NCBI GenBank assembly: GCA_038046785.1
Contig: JBBSVM010000002.1
Span: 1 to 64,000, forward strand
Length of the DNA: 64,000 nt
Direction: 5' to 3'
DNA from: JAHFTW01 sp038046785
GTDB lineage: Archaea > Thermoplasmatota > E2 > JACPAO01 > JAHFTW01
A model generated the notes under the pieces. It searched no databases. It saw only the letters and a list, made by a program, of their open reading frames with translations, and was not told the DNA's origin. Shown here in pieces: positions 27,037 through 34,935 of the stretch; position 1 is the first letter of the stretch, and each line of letters opens with the position of its first letter. Position numbers and translations under genes: made by a program.

Positions 27037-28083
27037 CTACGCGAACCGTTTGAAGACGCGCAAGATGCGCTGGTTCCACGGCACCGTGTGCGTCGTTCCG
27101 CCCGCCGACTGTTTGACGCGGGCGCGGTTGGCGTGGTACCAACGGTAGGCGGCCATCAGCGTCTCCTGGTTGCTGCGCTTTGGGGTCCAGCCCAGGATGC
27201 GCGCGGCCTTGTCGGTCTCGACATAGGAGTCCGACGACATGGTGCCGTAGTGCCAGCGCGTGAGAGGCGAAAGGCGCAGCTTGTCAAGAACGAAGAGGCC
27301 AGCGATGGTGGTGCGGCGCGGAGTCGCGAGGAAGCGCGGCGGGTGGCCGGCGGCGGCAAAGAGCGGCGTCAGGTCCTCACGCAGTGTACCGAAGCGGCTT
27401 GCGGCGGCGTTGAAGGTGTCGGAGCCTTTGGGGTGCGACGCGGAGAGAAGCAGGATGTCCACCAGGTCTTCCACGTCGAGGAGCTGGTACTTGTTGTGGC
27501 CCTTGCCAATCATCGGGATGCGTTTGCCGTCGGCAATCCAGTCAAACAGAATCTCAAACACGCCGAGGCGCCCTTCGCCGAGGAAGGTCTTGGGCCGCAC
27601 GATGGCGACGTGCAGACGGTCGCGGAAGGAGGCGGCGAGCCGCTCCGCCTCCACCTTGGAGGAGCCGTACGGCCCGATGGGAATCATCGGGTTTTCCTCC
27701 GTGATGGGGTGCTCTTTGTGCAGCCCGTACACGGCGGTCGTGGAGACGAAGACGAAGCTCGCGACACCGGCGGGCACGGAGGCTTCGAGCAGGTTGCGGG
27801 TGCCATCCAGGTTGACGCTGAAAATGAAGTCCCGGTCGCGCAGGATGGGAAGTGCTGCAGCGCCGTGCAGGACGCAATCCATGCCCGCGACCGCCTTGGC
27901 GACGGCGGCGGCGTCGCGGATGTCGCCCTGGATGTAGTCCAGTTCGATGCCGTCCAGCTCGGCGGGGCGCGGCGCGTTGTCGAGGACGCGAATGCGCTTG
28001 CCCTGGCTCGCCAGCCGCTTCACCAGGGCTTGGCCGAGAAAGCCGGCACCACCGGTGACGAGGAAAGAGTTCAGGTCCCGCAC
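27037..28083 (-). CDS. NAD-dependent sugar-nucleotide epimerase/dehydratase (extended SDR)
   Basis: About 348 residues. The Rossmann motif VTGGAGFLG is right at the N-terminus, then DIRD, HGAAAL, SVNLDGTRNLLEA, VSTTAVYG, and the catalytic Y-x3-K as PYGSSKVEAE. This is the extended SDR layout of UDP-sugar epimerases and dehydratases. I chose the GTG at 28083 (VRDLNSFLVTGG); the longer open frame is not protein-like. It closes the glycan locus on the opposite strand and would supply or modify a nucleotide sugar. The substrate is not readable from sequence. Confidence 0.85.
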   Translation of the reverse strand: MRDLNSFLVTGGAGFLGQALVKRLASQGKRIRVLDNAPRPAELDGIELDYIQGDIRDAAAVAKAVAGMDCVLHGAAALPILRDRDFIFSVNLDGTRNLLEASVPAGVASFVFVSTTAVYGLHKEHPITEENPMIPIGPYGSSKVEAERLAASFRDRLHVAIVRPKTFLGEGRLGVFEILFDWIADGKRIPMIGKGHNKYQLLDVEDLVDILLLSASHPKGSDTFNAAASRFGTLREDLTPLFAAAGHPPRFLATPRRTTIAGLFVLDKLRLSPLTRWHYGTMSSDSYVETDKAARILGWTPKRSNQETLMAAYRWYHANRARVKQSAGGTTHTVPWNQRILRVFKRFA

Positions 28084-28160
28084 AAGGGAGCGACCACCGG
28101 CGGGCGGTGATAGGGTTTGTGCGAGGGAAAGCTCATTGTGGGCAGCCCGTATGGGTCGGT

Positions 28161-28844
28161 ATGGGTCTCGCACAGCGCTTCTCCGGCGTCGTAGGCTGGC
28201 TGGCGGTGGTGCTGTTTGCCATCGGAGCATTCGCTGGGTTGGAGTTCCTTCTCGCCCTCAGCCTGTTCGGCTTCCTGCCGGGCGGACTCATCTTGCTGAT
28301 TCTGCTGCGTCGCGGCCCGTCGGGCCTGCCAAGCTCGCGCAACGTCGCCCTCGCGGTCTGGGCGACCGTTTATGCCGTCGCCCTCGCCGTCTTCCTCTTC
28401 GCCCCGCACACGTCCGCCAGGGATGCGGTTCACCCCTTCGCGACGGCTGCCATGCTCGTCGGCTTGGCCGAGCGCGCCTGGGCGTATGGCCGCCGCGACT
28501 GGCTCGAAGGGCTACTGGGAGCGCTTGCGGCGCAAGCCGCCTTCATCGCCTTCTTCGTTGTCCCAAGCGCTCCGCTGCCGGCGGTGACCTTCACCCTCGC
28601 CGCCGCGCTGTTGGCCGCAGTCCACATCGTCCCACTGCGCCGCGCGACGCGCTGGGCCGCCGCCGTGGGCGTCGTGCCGTTTGCCTGGAAGCTCGACCTT
28701 TTCCTCGCCGGCATCCCGCTGCGCATCGCAGAGGTGGCGGTTGTCGGTGCGGTCCTTGCGGCGCTGGTCTGGAGCGAACGGCAGGTTTCCCAACAGGAGA
28801 GAAAATCCCCAAAGAACCCCCCACTTCACGTGGAAAATGGCTAA
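28161..28844 (+). CDS. Multi-spanning membrane protein of unknown function
   Basis: About 227 residues with six to seven membrane helices and no family I recognise. The ATG at 28161 (MGLAQRFSGVVGW) begins with a natural first helix. An in-frame start at 28107 would add 18 residues with little hydrophobicity. The tail after the last helix is polar (QVSQQERKSPKNPP). It lies divergent from the epimerase and directly before the ribosomal-protein genes, with 66 bases between its stop and the rpl1 start. Confidence 0.65.
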   Translation: MGLAQRFSGVVGWLAVVLFAIGAFAGLEFLLALSLFGFLPGGLILLILLRRGPSGLPSSRNVALAVWATVYAVALAVFLFAPHTSARDAVHPFATAAMLVGLAERAWAYGRRDWLEGLLGALAAQAAFIAFFVVPSAPLPAVTFTLAAALLAAVHIVPLRRATRWAAAVGVVPFAWKLDLFLAGIPLRIAEVAVVGAVLAALVWSERQVSQQERKSPKNPPLHVENG

Positions 28845-28856
28845 ATAGGGGGGGCT

Positions 28857-28876
28857 TGTCGGCACGAAAGCCGGCA
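28857..28876 (+). promoter_or_regulatory. Hairpin in the rpl1 upstream region
   Basis: A 7-base-pair stem (TGTCGGC / GCCGGCA with one G-U pair) closes the six-base loop ACGAAA, 34 bases before the rpl1 start. It could be an L1 autoregulatory element, since L1 represses its own mRNA in studied archaea, or the 3' end of the upstream gene. I cannot match it to the L1 rRNA site by eye. Confidence 0.35.
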
Positions 28877-28910
28877 GGAGGCCCATCCCGGGCCGCACGC
28901 ACTGCCGTAG

Positions 28911-29564
28911 GTGATTCCCATCGCCGAGACCACCACACTGGACGCTGTCACGAAGGCCCTTGAGGCCTCCAAGGCCCAAGAGCGCAAGTTCACGCAGAGC
29001 GTGGACCTCGCCATCATGCTCAAGAACGTCGATTTGAGCATCCCGAAGAACCGCATCGACGAGGACATCATCCTCCCGAAGGGTCGCGGCAAGCCCGCCA
29101 AGGTCGGCGTCTTCGCCCAGGGCGACGGTGCCTCCAAGGCGCGCAAGGTGGCGGACTCCGTCATCCAGCCCGACGAGTTCGACGCCCTGACGAAGAACAA
29201 GCGCAACTTCAAGCGCATCGTCAACAACACCACCTACTTCCTCGCCGAGGCCCCGCTGATGGCCAACATCGGTAAGACGCTCGGTGTCGTTCTTGGTCCC
29301 CGCGGCAAGATGCCGCGCCCGATTCCCCCCGGCTCCGACCCGTCGCCCCAGGTCAACAACCTGCGCAACACGGTCAAGGTCCGCTCCAAGGACAAGAAAG
29401 TGTTCCACTGCCTGGTGGGCCTCGAGTCCATGAGCGCCGCCGACATCGCCGAGAACATCGACGCGGTCCTCAAGCGTGTCGAGTCCAAGCTCGAGCACGG
29501 CCGCCTCAACCTCCACTCCGTCTTTGTGAAGACGACCATGGGCCCCTCCATCAAGGTGATCTAA
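28911..29564 (+). CDS. rpl1: Ribosomal protein L1 (uL1)
   Basis: A 217-residue archaeal L1. Characteristic segments are KFTQSVDLAIMLKNVDLS, GVVLGPRGKMPRPIPPGSDP and KVFHCLVGLESMS. It forms the L1 stalk of the 50S subunit and acts as translational repressor of its own operon in methanogens. GTG start. One base separates its stop from the rpl10 start, so the stalk genes are one operon. The gene for L11, often next to L1, is not in front of it here. Confidence 0.97.
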   Translation: MIPIAETTTLDAVTKALEASKAQERKFTQSVDLAIMLKNVDLSIPKNRIDEDIILPKGRGKPAKVGVFAQGDGASKARKVADSVIQPDEFDALTKNKRNFKRIVNNTTYFLAEAPLMANIGKTLGVVLGPRGKMPRPIPPGSDPSPQVNNLRNTVKVRSKDKKVFHCLVGLESMSAADIAENIDAVLKRVESKLEHGRLNLHSVFVKTTMGPSIKVI

Positions 29565-29565
29565 G

Positions 29566-30603
29566 ATGAAGGGCAGCACCGAGGGCCACGCCCACGTCGC
29601 CCCCTGGAAGAAGGAAGAGGTCGCCTCGCTCACCAAGCTCCTGGTGGACAACCCGGTTGTCGCCATCGCCGAGGTCTCCGGCATCCCCGCCCCCCAGATG
29701 CAGCAGATGCGCGTCAGCCTGCGCGGCAAGGTCGCCGTCGTCGGCAGCAAGAACCGCCTGCTTGCCATCGCGATTGCCGAGGCCGAGAAGAAGCGCCCCG
29801 GCATCGGCGCGCTCGCCGGCAAGCTGCACGGCCAGTCCGTCATCCTCGCCACCTCGCAGAACCCCTTCAAGCTCTTCAAGAGCCTGAAGGCGGGCGCCTC
29901 GATGGCGCCGCTCAAGGCCAACCAGATTGCGCCCAACGACATCTTCATCGCCAAGGGTCCCACCCCCTTCGGCCCCGGCCCCATCGTCGGTGAGCTGCAG
30001 AAGGTCGGCATCCCGGCGAAGATCGAGGGCGGCAAGGTCGTCATCTCCAAGGACGCCACCCCCGTCAAGGCGGGCCAGGTCGTCTCCGCGGAGCTGGCCG
30101 GCATGCTCGCCAAGCTCGACATCAAGCCGGTCGAACTCAAGATCGACCTCAAGGCGGCCTTCGAAGCCGGCACCCTGTTCGGCCCCGAAGCGCTCGGCAT
30201 CGACGAGACGGTCATCTTTGGCCAGCTCGGACTCGCCGTGCGCACCGCCAACGAAGTGTCGCTGCAGATGGCCTGGGTCACCCCCCAGACCGCCGACGCC
30301 ATCCTCGGCCGCGCCTACAAGCAGGCCATCGCCTTGGTCCTCGAGAAGGGCCTCGACGTGGATGCCGCCGTCAAGCAGACGGTCACCGACGACTACGCGA
30401 AGCTGCTCGCCACCATCGGCAAGAAGGAGAGCGACCTCTCCGACGAGCTGAAGGCGCGCCTCGGCGACGCCGTGAAGATCCTCAGCCAAGTGGCCGTTGC
30501 GGCTCCCGCTTCGGCCGGTGCCAAGGCGCAAGCCGAAGTGCCCGAGGAGAAGGGAGTCAGCGAAGAAGAAGCGGCCGCCGGATTGGGCGCGCTGTTTGGT
30601 TAA
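29566..30603 (+). CDS. rpl10: Ribosomal protein L10 / P0 (uL10)
   Basis: A 345-residue archaeal P0. It starts with the rRNA-binding domain (VAPWKKEEVASLTKLL, VGSKNRLLAIAI, the KGPTPFGPGPIV segment near residue 127), then helices that dock L12 dimers, and ends in the acidic stalk tail EEEAAAGLGALFG. It anchors the L12 stalk and the factor-binding site. The tail is shared with the next gene's product. Length fits archaeal P0. Confidence 0.97.
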   Translation: MKGSTEGHAHVAPWKKEEVASLTKLLVDNPVVAIAEVSGIPAPQMQQMRVSLRGKVAVVGSKNRLLAIAIAEAEKKRPGIGALAGKLHGQSVILATSQNPFKLFKSLKAGASMAPLKANQIAPNDIFIAKGPTPFGPGPIVGELQKVGIPAKIEGGKVVISKDATPVKAGQVVSAELAGMLAKLDIKPVELKIDLKAAFEAGTLFGPEALGIDETVIFGQLGLAVRTANEVSLQMAWVTPQTADAILGRAYKQAIALVLEKGLDVDAAVKQTVTDDYAKLLATIGKKESDLSDELKARLGDAVKILSQVAVAAPASAGAKAQAEVPEEKGVSEEEAAAGLGALFG

Positions 30604-30604
30604 A

Positions 30605-30609
30605 GGAGG
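30605..30609 (+). promoter_or_regulatory. Ribosome binding site deciding the rpl12 start
   Basis: GGAGG lies directly before one ATG (30611) and ten bases before a second (30620). Only the second has workable spacing, and it gives the usual archaeal L12 N-terminus MEYVYSALLLH, so 30620 is the start. Confidence 0.75.
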
Positions 30610-30619
30610 AATGAACACC

Positions 30620-30922
30620 ATGGAATACGTCTACAGCGCGCTGCTCCTGCACAGCGCCAAGAAAGAGGTCAACGAAGCGAACGTCAACGCCGTCCTGAAG
30701 GGCGCGGGCATCACCCCCGACTCTGGCCGCGTGAAGGCCCTTGTTGCCGCCCTCGAGGGCGCCGACATCGCCGCCGCGATCAAGAACGCCAGCGCGGCCC
30801 CTGTGGCCGTCGCCGCTGCCCCCGCGGGTGGCGCGGCTGCCGCGAAGGTCGAGGAGAAGCCCGAGGAGAAGGGCGTCTCCGAGGAAGAGGCCGCGGCAGG
30901 CCTCGGCGCCCTGTTCGGCTAG
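30620..30922 (+). CDS. rpl12: Ribosomal protein L12 / P1 (archaeal stalk protein)
   Basis: A 100-residue archaeal L12. The N-terminal dimerisation domain (MEYVYSALLLHSAKKEVNE), an alanine-rich hinge (about residues 58-78) and the acidic tail ending EEEAAAGLGALFG are all present. It recruits translation GTPases to the ribosome. The start at 30620 is set by the GGAGG ten bases upstream. An extra copy of the coding end lies about 106 bases downstream. Confidence 0.97.
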   Translation: MEYVYSALLLHSAKKEVNEANVNAVLKGAGITPDSGRVKALVAALEGADIAAAIKNASAAPVAVAAAPAGGAAAAKVEEKPEEKGVSEEEAAAGLGALFG

Positions 30923-30944
30923 AACAGGGCAAGAGGCCTGACGT

Positions 30945-31028
30945 AGCGAGGCCGAAGGCCGAGCGGACCGGCCGGTCGTGCTTGCACGACCGGGCGGGGC
31001 TGCCGGCCTCGGCGCCTTGTTCGGCTAA
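30945..31028. repeat. Palindromic stretch plus second copy of the L12 coding end
   Basis: Downstream of rpl12 lie a GGCC-GAA-GGCC hairpin, then a perfect palindrome (CCGGTCGTGC, two-base loop, GCACGACCGG, 30972-30993). At 30996-31028 a second set of codons reads GAAGLGALFG and stop, the same residues as the L12 tail but with base changes (TTG for CTG, TAA for TAG). It has no upstream open frame of its own. It looks like a partial duplication of the gene end separated by an inserted palindromic element. Confidence 0.7.
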
Positions 31029-31042
31029 TTCGTTCGCACGAA

Positions 31043-31080
31043 TCCTTTCCCCCTTCCCCTCCCTCTTCCACCCCTTCTTT
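31043..31080 (+). terminator. Pyrimidine-tract terminator after the stalk operon
   Basis: Thirty-eight bases that are all C or T apart from one A, with several T runs, follow the rpl1-rpl10-rpl12 genes. T-rich tracts end transcription in archaea. Similar tracts follow rpsB, the pilin gene and dnaG in this window. Confidence 0.6.
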
Positions 31081-31115
31081 GAAATCAAGGCTTGAGCGAA
31101 GCGGCTCCGCCGTGT

Positions 31116-31865
31116 TCACTCCGTCTTGCGCGCCTTCTTGCCCAAGTTGAGAAGCGCCAGCCCAAGGAAGATGGCCACCAACCCGATGGTGATGGCGGGC
31201 GCCAGCAACGGGTGGAGATTGCCGGTCAAGGCAAAGAGCCGGTTGTAGAAGTAGGTCCAGGCGAAGGAGGCAACCAGCACGGAACCGACCACGGGGAGGA
31301 TGAGGTGGCGCGTTGGGATGCCCGCAAGACGCCCCACTGCCGCCCCGACGAGGGGGCCGTTCACCAGGAACGGCACCAGCATGAAGGCGAAGAGGCCAAG
31401 CGGTCCCCAGCGCCGCGCGAACGCTTCGTGCTTGCGCGCCTCCGCTTCGAGGTCGCGCAGCTTGCGCATGACGAAATTGGGCGCGTCGCGGTAGCGTGCG
31501 AGGGCGTAGAGGAAGAGCGGGAAGGCGAGCGCGCCGATGGCGATGTCCTGCGTCGCCGAGAGCTGCGCCACGAGCCAGGGCGGCGCTCCACCCCCGAGCG
31601 CGATGGGGAGGGCCGGTTCGCGCCCCAGAACCAATTCCACGGCAAGGCCGCGCGCCAGCGCCCCCGCCCCGACGCCATCCACAAGCTTGTACGCCAAGAG
31701 TTCAGCGGCAACAAAGAGCAGCAGGACAGCGCCCGCCACGGCGAGGGCGCGGCGCAGGCCCGCTTCCCCAGCGGCCTCCGGCGCGGGCGTCTCCACGCGG
31801 GCACGACCGGTTGGCCCCGGATGAAGGTACGGCCCTGGGCCTCCTGCGGCCGCCGTTCGTTTCAT
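31116..31865 (-). CDS. Membrane protein, possibly small multidrug-export (COG2426) related
   Basis: A 249-residue membrane protein starting at the ATG at 31865 (MKRTAAAGG). A disordered N-terminus of about 35 residues precedes five to six helices. The segment FMLVPFLVNGPLVGAAVGRLAGIPTRHL resembles the repeat region of the COG2426 family seen at 7304-7813, but the match is partial. A charged cytoplasmic loop (RKLRDLEAEARKHEAFARRW) separates the halves. It faces the divergent GMP synthase gene. Function unknown. Confidence 0.6.
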   Translation of the reverse strand: MKRTAAAGGPGPYLHPGPTGRARVETPAPEAAGEAGLRRALAVAGAVLLLFVAAELLAYKLVDGVGAGALARGLAVELVLGREPALPIALGGGAPPWLVAQLSATQDIAIGALAFPLFLYALARYRDAPNFVMRKLRDLEAEARKHEAFARRWGPLGLFAFMLVPFLVNGPLVGAAVGRLAGIPTRHLILPVVGSVLVASFAWTYFYNRLFALTGNLHPLLAPAITIGLVAIFLGLALLNLGKKARKTE

Positions 31866-31889
31866 GAGGCGGGCCGGACTCGGCGGCGT

Positions 31890-32477
31890 GTGCGCATCTG
31901 GGTCGTGGACAACGGCAGCCAGTGGACCCACCGCCAATGGCGCGTCCTGCGCTACCTCAAGGCGGACACCCAGATCGTCCCCAACACGACCCCTGTGGCC
32001 GATTTGAAGGCGGCCAACTTGGACGGCCTTCTCCTCTCGGGCGGGGCGGCCCGCGTCGGTCTCGACGGCAAACTTGGCGCCGTCGGCGACTACCTCGACC
32101 AGCTCGCCATTCCCATCCTCGGTGTCTGTGCCGGCCACCAATACATGGCCAAGCACTTCGGCGGCGAGGCGGCCCCGGGAGCCAACGGTCCGGAGTTCGG
32201 CGCCACCGAGATCACAATCCTCGACCCGGGCGACATCCTGCGCGACGTCCCCAGCAAAACCACGGTGTGGTCGAGCCACCACGACGAAGTCTCCGTTCTG
32301 CCACCGGAGTTCAAGATTCTCGCCTCATCGGAGGCGTGCCCGGTCCAGGTGATGCGGCACAAGACGCGGCCGCTCTTCGGGATGTCCTTCCACCCCGAAG
32401 TAGAACACACGCAGGCGGGAGTCACCATGTTCAAAAATTTCATTCGGATTTGCGAGGAAGCAAAACGCTCCTCCTGA
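31890..32477 (+). CDS. guaA1: GMP synthase glutaminase subunit (archaeal two-subunit type)
   Basis: A 195-residue class I glutamine amidotransferase. C80 sits in the nucleophile elbow GVCAGHQ, and H168 and E170 in SFHPEVEH complete the triad. In archaea GMP synthase is split into this glutaminase and a separate ATP-PPase subunit, which is not in the window. It supplies ammonia to make GMP from XMP. GTG start (MRIWVVDNGSQWTH). Another purine gene, purP, lies 1.3 kb away. Confidence 0.92.
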   Translation: MRIWVVDNGSQWTHRQWRVLRYLKADTQIVPNTTPVADLKAANLDGLLLSGGAARVGLDGKLGAVGDYLDQLAIPILGVCAGHQYMAKHFGGEAAPGANGPEFGATEITILDPGDILRDVPSKTTVWSSHHDEVSVLPPEFKILASSEACPVQVMRHKTRPLFGMSFHPEVEHTQAGVTMFKNFIRICEEAKRSS

Positions 32478-32530
32478 GTCCGCCCCCGCGCCACCCCCAA
32501 CCTTCTAAGCGACAACGGCTCTGGCGCGGC

Positions 32531-33682
32531 GTGCCCGATTCGCGCTCCAACTGGCGCCGCCTGCCCCTCCAGACGCAGGCGTTCTTCTTCCTCATCCTGG
32601 CCGGGATGTTCTACCTCACCTGGCTCATCTTCGAAGACTTCGTCATCTACCTCATCACCGGCATCTTCCTCGCCGTCATCGCGCTGCCGATTGACAAGTT
32701 CTGGGAGAAGTTCTTCTCGAACCGGGTGGCCGCCGGCTTCACGATGTTCACGATGTTCCTCATGCTCGCGTTGCCGCTGTTCATCCTCGGCATCGCGATG
32801 TACAAGGACGTCTCCAGCCTCGCCGCCAGCTTGGAGGGCAAGGACCTGGACAGCCTCATCAACCGCACCGTCGAACGCGACACGCCGCGCGAAATCCTGG
32901 GCTACGTCTATCCCGGCCAGAACGCAACGGAGCTCAAACTGAGTCTCGCCAACGCCACCGCGGAAGGCAAGATGTGGCTCATCAATTCTCTGCAAGATTT
33001 AGGTCGGGAGATGGTGGCTTCGATCCCGGAAATCATGATTGCCATCACCATCATCCCGATGGTCATCTACTACATCCTCGTCGATGGCGAACGGTTCGTC
33101 GGCTGGTTCCGCCGCTCAACACCGCTGCCCGCCCGCCAGGTGGACTACCTCCTGCGCGAGACCCGCAACGGCCTCAACGCCGTCTTCATGGGTCAGATTC
33201 TCACCTGCATCCTCCAGGGGGTTCTGGGTGGCATCGGCTTCGTCATCACCGGCCTGCCCAACCCGGTGCTGTGGGCCGCAGTCATGGCGCTCTTGGCGCT
33301 GCTGCCGGTCGTCGGCACCAACATCGTCTGGATTCCCGCCGGTCTCTACCTCATCATTGATGGCAACCTGTGGGGGGGCATCTTCATGCTCGCCTGGGGC
33401 ACCTTCGTCGTGATGATCTTCATGGACAACGTCATCCGGCCCAAGCTGATTGGCCGCCACTCGGACATCCACCCGATGTTCGTCCTGGTGGGCGTCCTCG
33501 GCGGTGCCGCGGTCTTCGGCTTCATCGGCCTCTTCCTCGGCCCGCTTCTGGTTGGCGTCACGCTTGCCATCCTGAACGTGTATGAGGCGGACTATCTCGA
33601 CCCCGAGATCAACCTCGTTGAGGAGCGCGAGGAGAACGTCGGCGGCGAGCCCGCTGACCCCGACACCGCGCCGGCGAGTTGA
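32531..33682 (+). CDS. AI-2E family transporter (PerM-like)
   Basis: A 383-residue membrane protein with about eight helices. The pattern of paired N-terminal helices, an extracytoplasmic helical segment (residues 95-160), then IPMVIYYILVDGERF, the amphipathic NGLNAVFMGQILTCILQG and the C-terminal IMDNVIRPKLIG-like segment is that of the AI-2E/PerM family. Members export small molecules or ions; the substrate is unknown here. GTG start (VPDSRSNWRRL). The C-terminal tail is acidic. Confidence 0.88.
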   Translation: MPDSRSNWRRLPLQTQAFFFLILAGMFYLTWLIFEDFVIYLITGIFLAVIALPIDKFWEKFFSNRVAAGFTMFTMFLMLALPLFILGIAMYKDVSSLAASLEGKDLDSLINRTVERDTPREILGYVYPGQNATELKLSLANATAEGKMWLINSLQDLGREMVASIPEIMIAITIIPMVIYYILVDGERFVGWFRRSTPLPARQVDYLLRETRNGLNAVFMGQILTCILQGVLGGIGFVITGLPNPVLWAAVMALLALLPVVGTNIVWIPAGLYLIIDGNLWGGIFMLAWGTFVVMIFMDNVIRPKLIGRHSDIHPMFVLVGVLGGAAVFGFIGLFLGPLLVGVTLAILNVYEADYLDPEINLVEEREENVGGEPADPDTAPAS

Positions 33683-33695
33683 CGATTCCCGCCGA

Positions 33696-33765
33696 GTCGC
33701 AGATGACGCAGATTTCGCAGATACTTCCCGGGACCAGAATCTGAGACATCTGCGCAATCTGCGAC
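33696..33765. repeat. CGCAGAT repeat with large inverted repeat
   Basis: Three tandem 9-base units ending CGCAGAT (from 33696) are answered by inverted copies ending at 33765, giving an 18-base stem with two mismatches. It fills the 105-base gap between the convergent transporter and purP stops. CGCAGAT-type tandem hairpins are a common intergenic repeat in many bacterial genomes; its presence here may reflect a mobile repeat or a bidirectional terminator. Confidence 0.6.
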
Positions 33766-33787
33766 CGAGCGGGCGCGTTGAACAATG

Positions 33788-34885
33788 CTACGTCAGAATC
33801 TTGCCCAATTGGCCAGTCGCTGCGGCCAGTTTGATTTCCTGCGCGATGCGGCGTCCGGTGCTGAGGCCGGGAGCAATCATCTCCGAGTAGGGTGAGCCGC
33901 CGACGAAGGGATTGGTGCCGGCGACGATGCGGGCGCTGATTTCGAAGACGCGGAATTCCAGCTTGTCGGTGACGACGGTCTCCAGGCAGAACGGTCCCCA
34001 GAGGCCGCCAAACAGTTTGTGCGCCTCCTTCACGACGTTCTCGCCCATGCGGAACACCTCGGGCAGCAAGGACTCGCGGATGACCATTGGAATGTTGCCG
34101 GTGACGACGAAGGTGGGTGCGATGCCAATCTCGTCCATGTCCTTGAGCGAGCCGAGCCGGTTCATCTCGTCGATGTTGGATTCGTCGCGGCGGTCGATGC
34201 TGAGCATCTGCAGCGTGCTGGTGGCCACGACTTTGCCCTTCGCGTCCTTGAGTTCGACTTGGTAGCCCTCCTTCACGAGTGGGCTGTGGAAGTAGTGGAG
34301 GTAGTAGCGGGTGCCGAGAACGAACTCCTGGATGGTGTAGGGTTCGCCCTCCTGGATGTGCCGCTTGAAGTCGTGGTAGGACTTGGCGATGAAGAAGCCG
34401 CGGCCGCCTTTTGCGCCGTGGTACTTCACGATGGCCGGCTCGTTGATCTCCTTGGGGTCGGAAATCTTGCGCGGCATGCGGATGCCGGCCGCCTCGAGCC
34501 AGGTGCGCTGCTGGTCGCGGTCCGACTCCCAATGCAGGACGTTGCGGTTGCCGTAGATGGGGAGACCGATGTTGACGTAATTGTCCGGCCCAAGGTACTC
34601 GACGAGGGAGCCGTGCGGGATGAGGACGACATTCTCCTCGCGTAGCTCTTCGGCCATGCCGACGAGGTCATGGTAGCGCTTCAGCTTCAGGATGCGGTCC
34701 GGCTTCGCCTTCGGGAAGGCGTCGTAGTAGCGCACGTCGCGGTCGCCGGCGGCGATGGCGAGGGTCTTGAAACCCTCCATTTTGGCGCCGTGGAAAATCT
34801 GCAGGCTGGAGTGGCTCACCGCAGTGGCGATGGTCAAATCACCCGTGTCGTAGCCCTTGAGCCAGGAGGCGACCGGTTGTCCCAT
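33788..34885 (-). CDS. purP: FAICAR synthetase PurP (formate-dependent AICAR formyltransferase)
   Basis: About 365 residues of an ATP-grasp enzyme. The N-terminal ATAVSHSSLQIFHGAKMEGF and AFPKAKPDRILKLKRY, the KYHGAKGGRGFFIAKSY ATP-binding segment and the C-terminal EISARIVAGTN are signatures of archaeal PurP. It formylates AICAR with formate and ATP, the archaeal alternative to the folate route. ATG start at 34885 (MGQPVASWLKG); the frame upstream is not PurP-like. It is convergent with the AI-2E gene. Confidence 0.95.
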   Translation of the reverse strand: MGQPVASWLKGYDTGDLTIATAVSHSSLQIFHGAKMEGFKTLAIAAGDRDVRYYDAFPKAKPDRILKLKRYHDLVGMAEELREENVVLIPHGSLVEYLGPDNYVNIGLPIYGNRNVLHWESDRDQQRTWLEAAGIRMPRKISDPKEINEPAIVKYHGAKGGRGFFIAKSYHDFKRHIQEGEPYTIQEFVLGTRYYLHYFHSPLVKEGYQVELKDAKGKVVATSTLQMLSIDRRDESNIDEMNRLGSLKDMDEIGIAPTFVVTGNIPMVIRESLLPEVFRMGENVVKEAHKLFGGLWGPFCLETVVTDKLEFRVFEISARIVAGTNPFVGGSPYSEMIAPGLSTGRRIAQEIKLAAATGQLGKILT

Positions 34886-34935
34886 GTCGCGTCGAGGACG
34901 GCGCCACCCATAAACGTAGGCCCCCTCCCGGTGGC

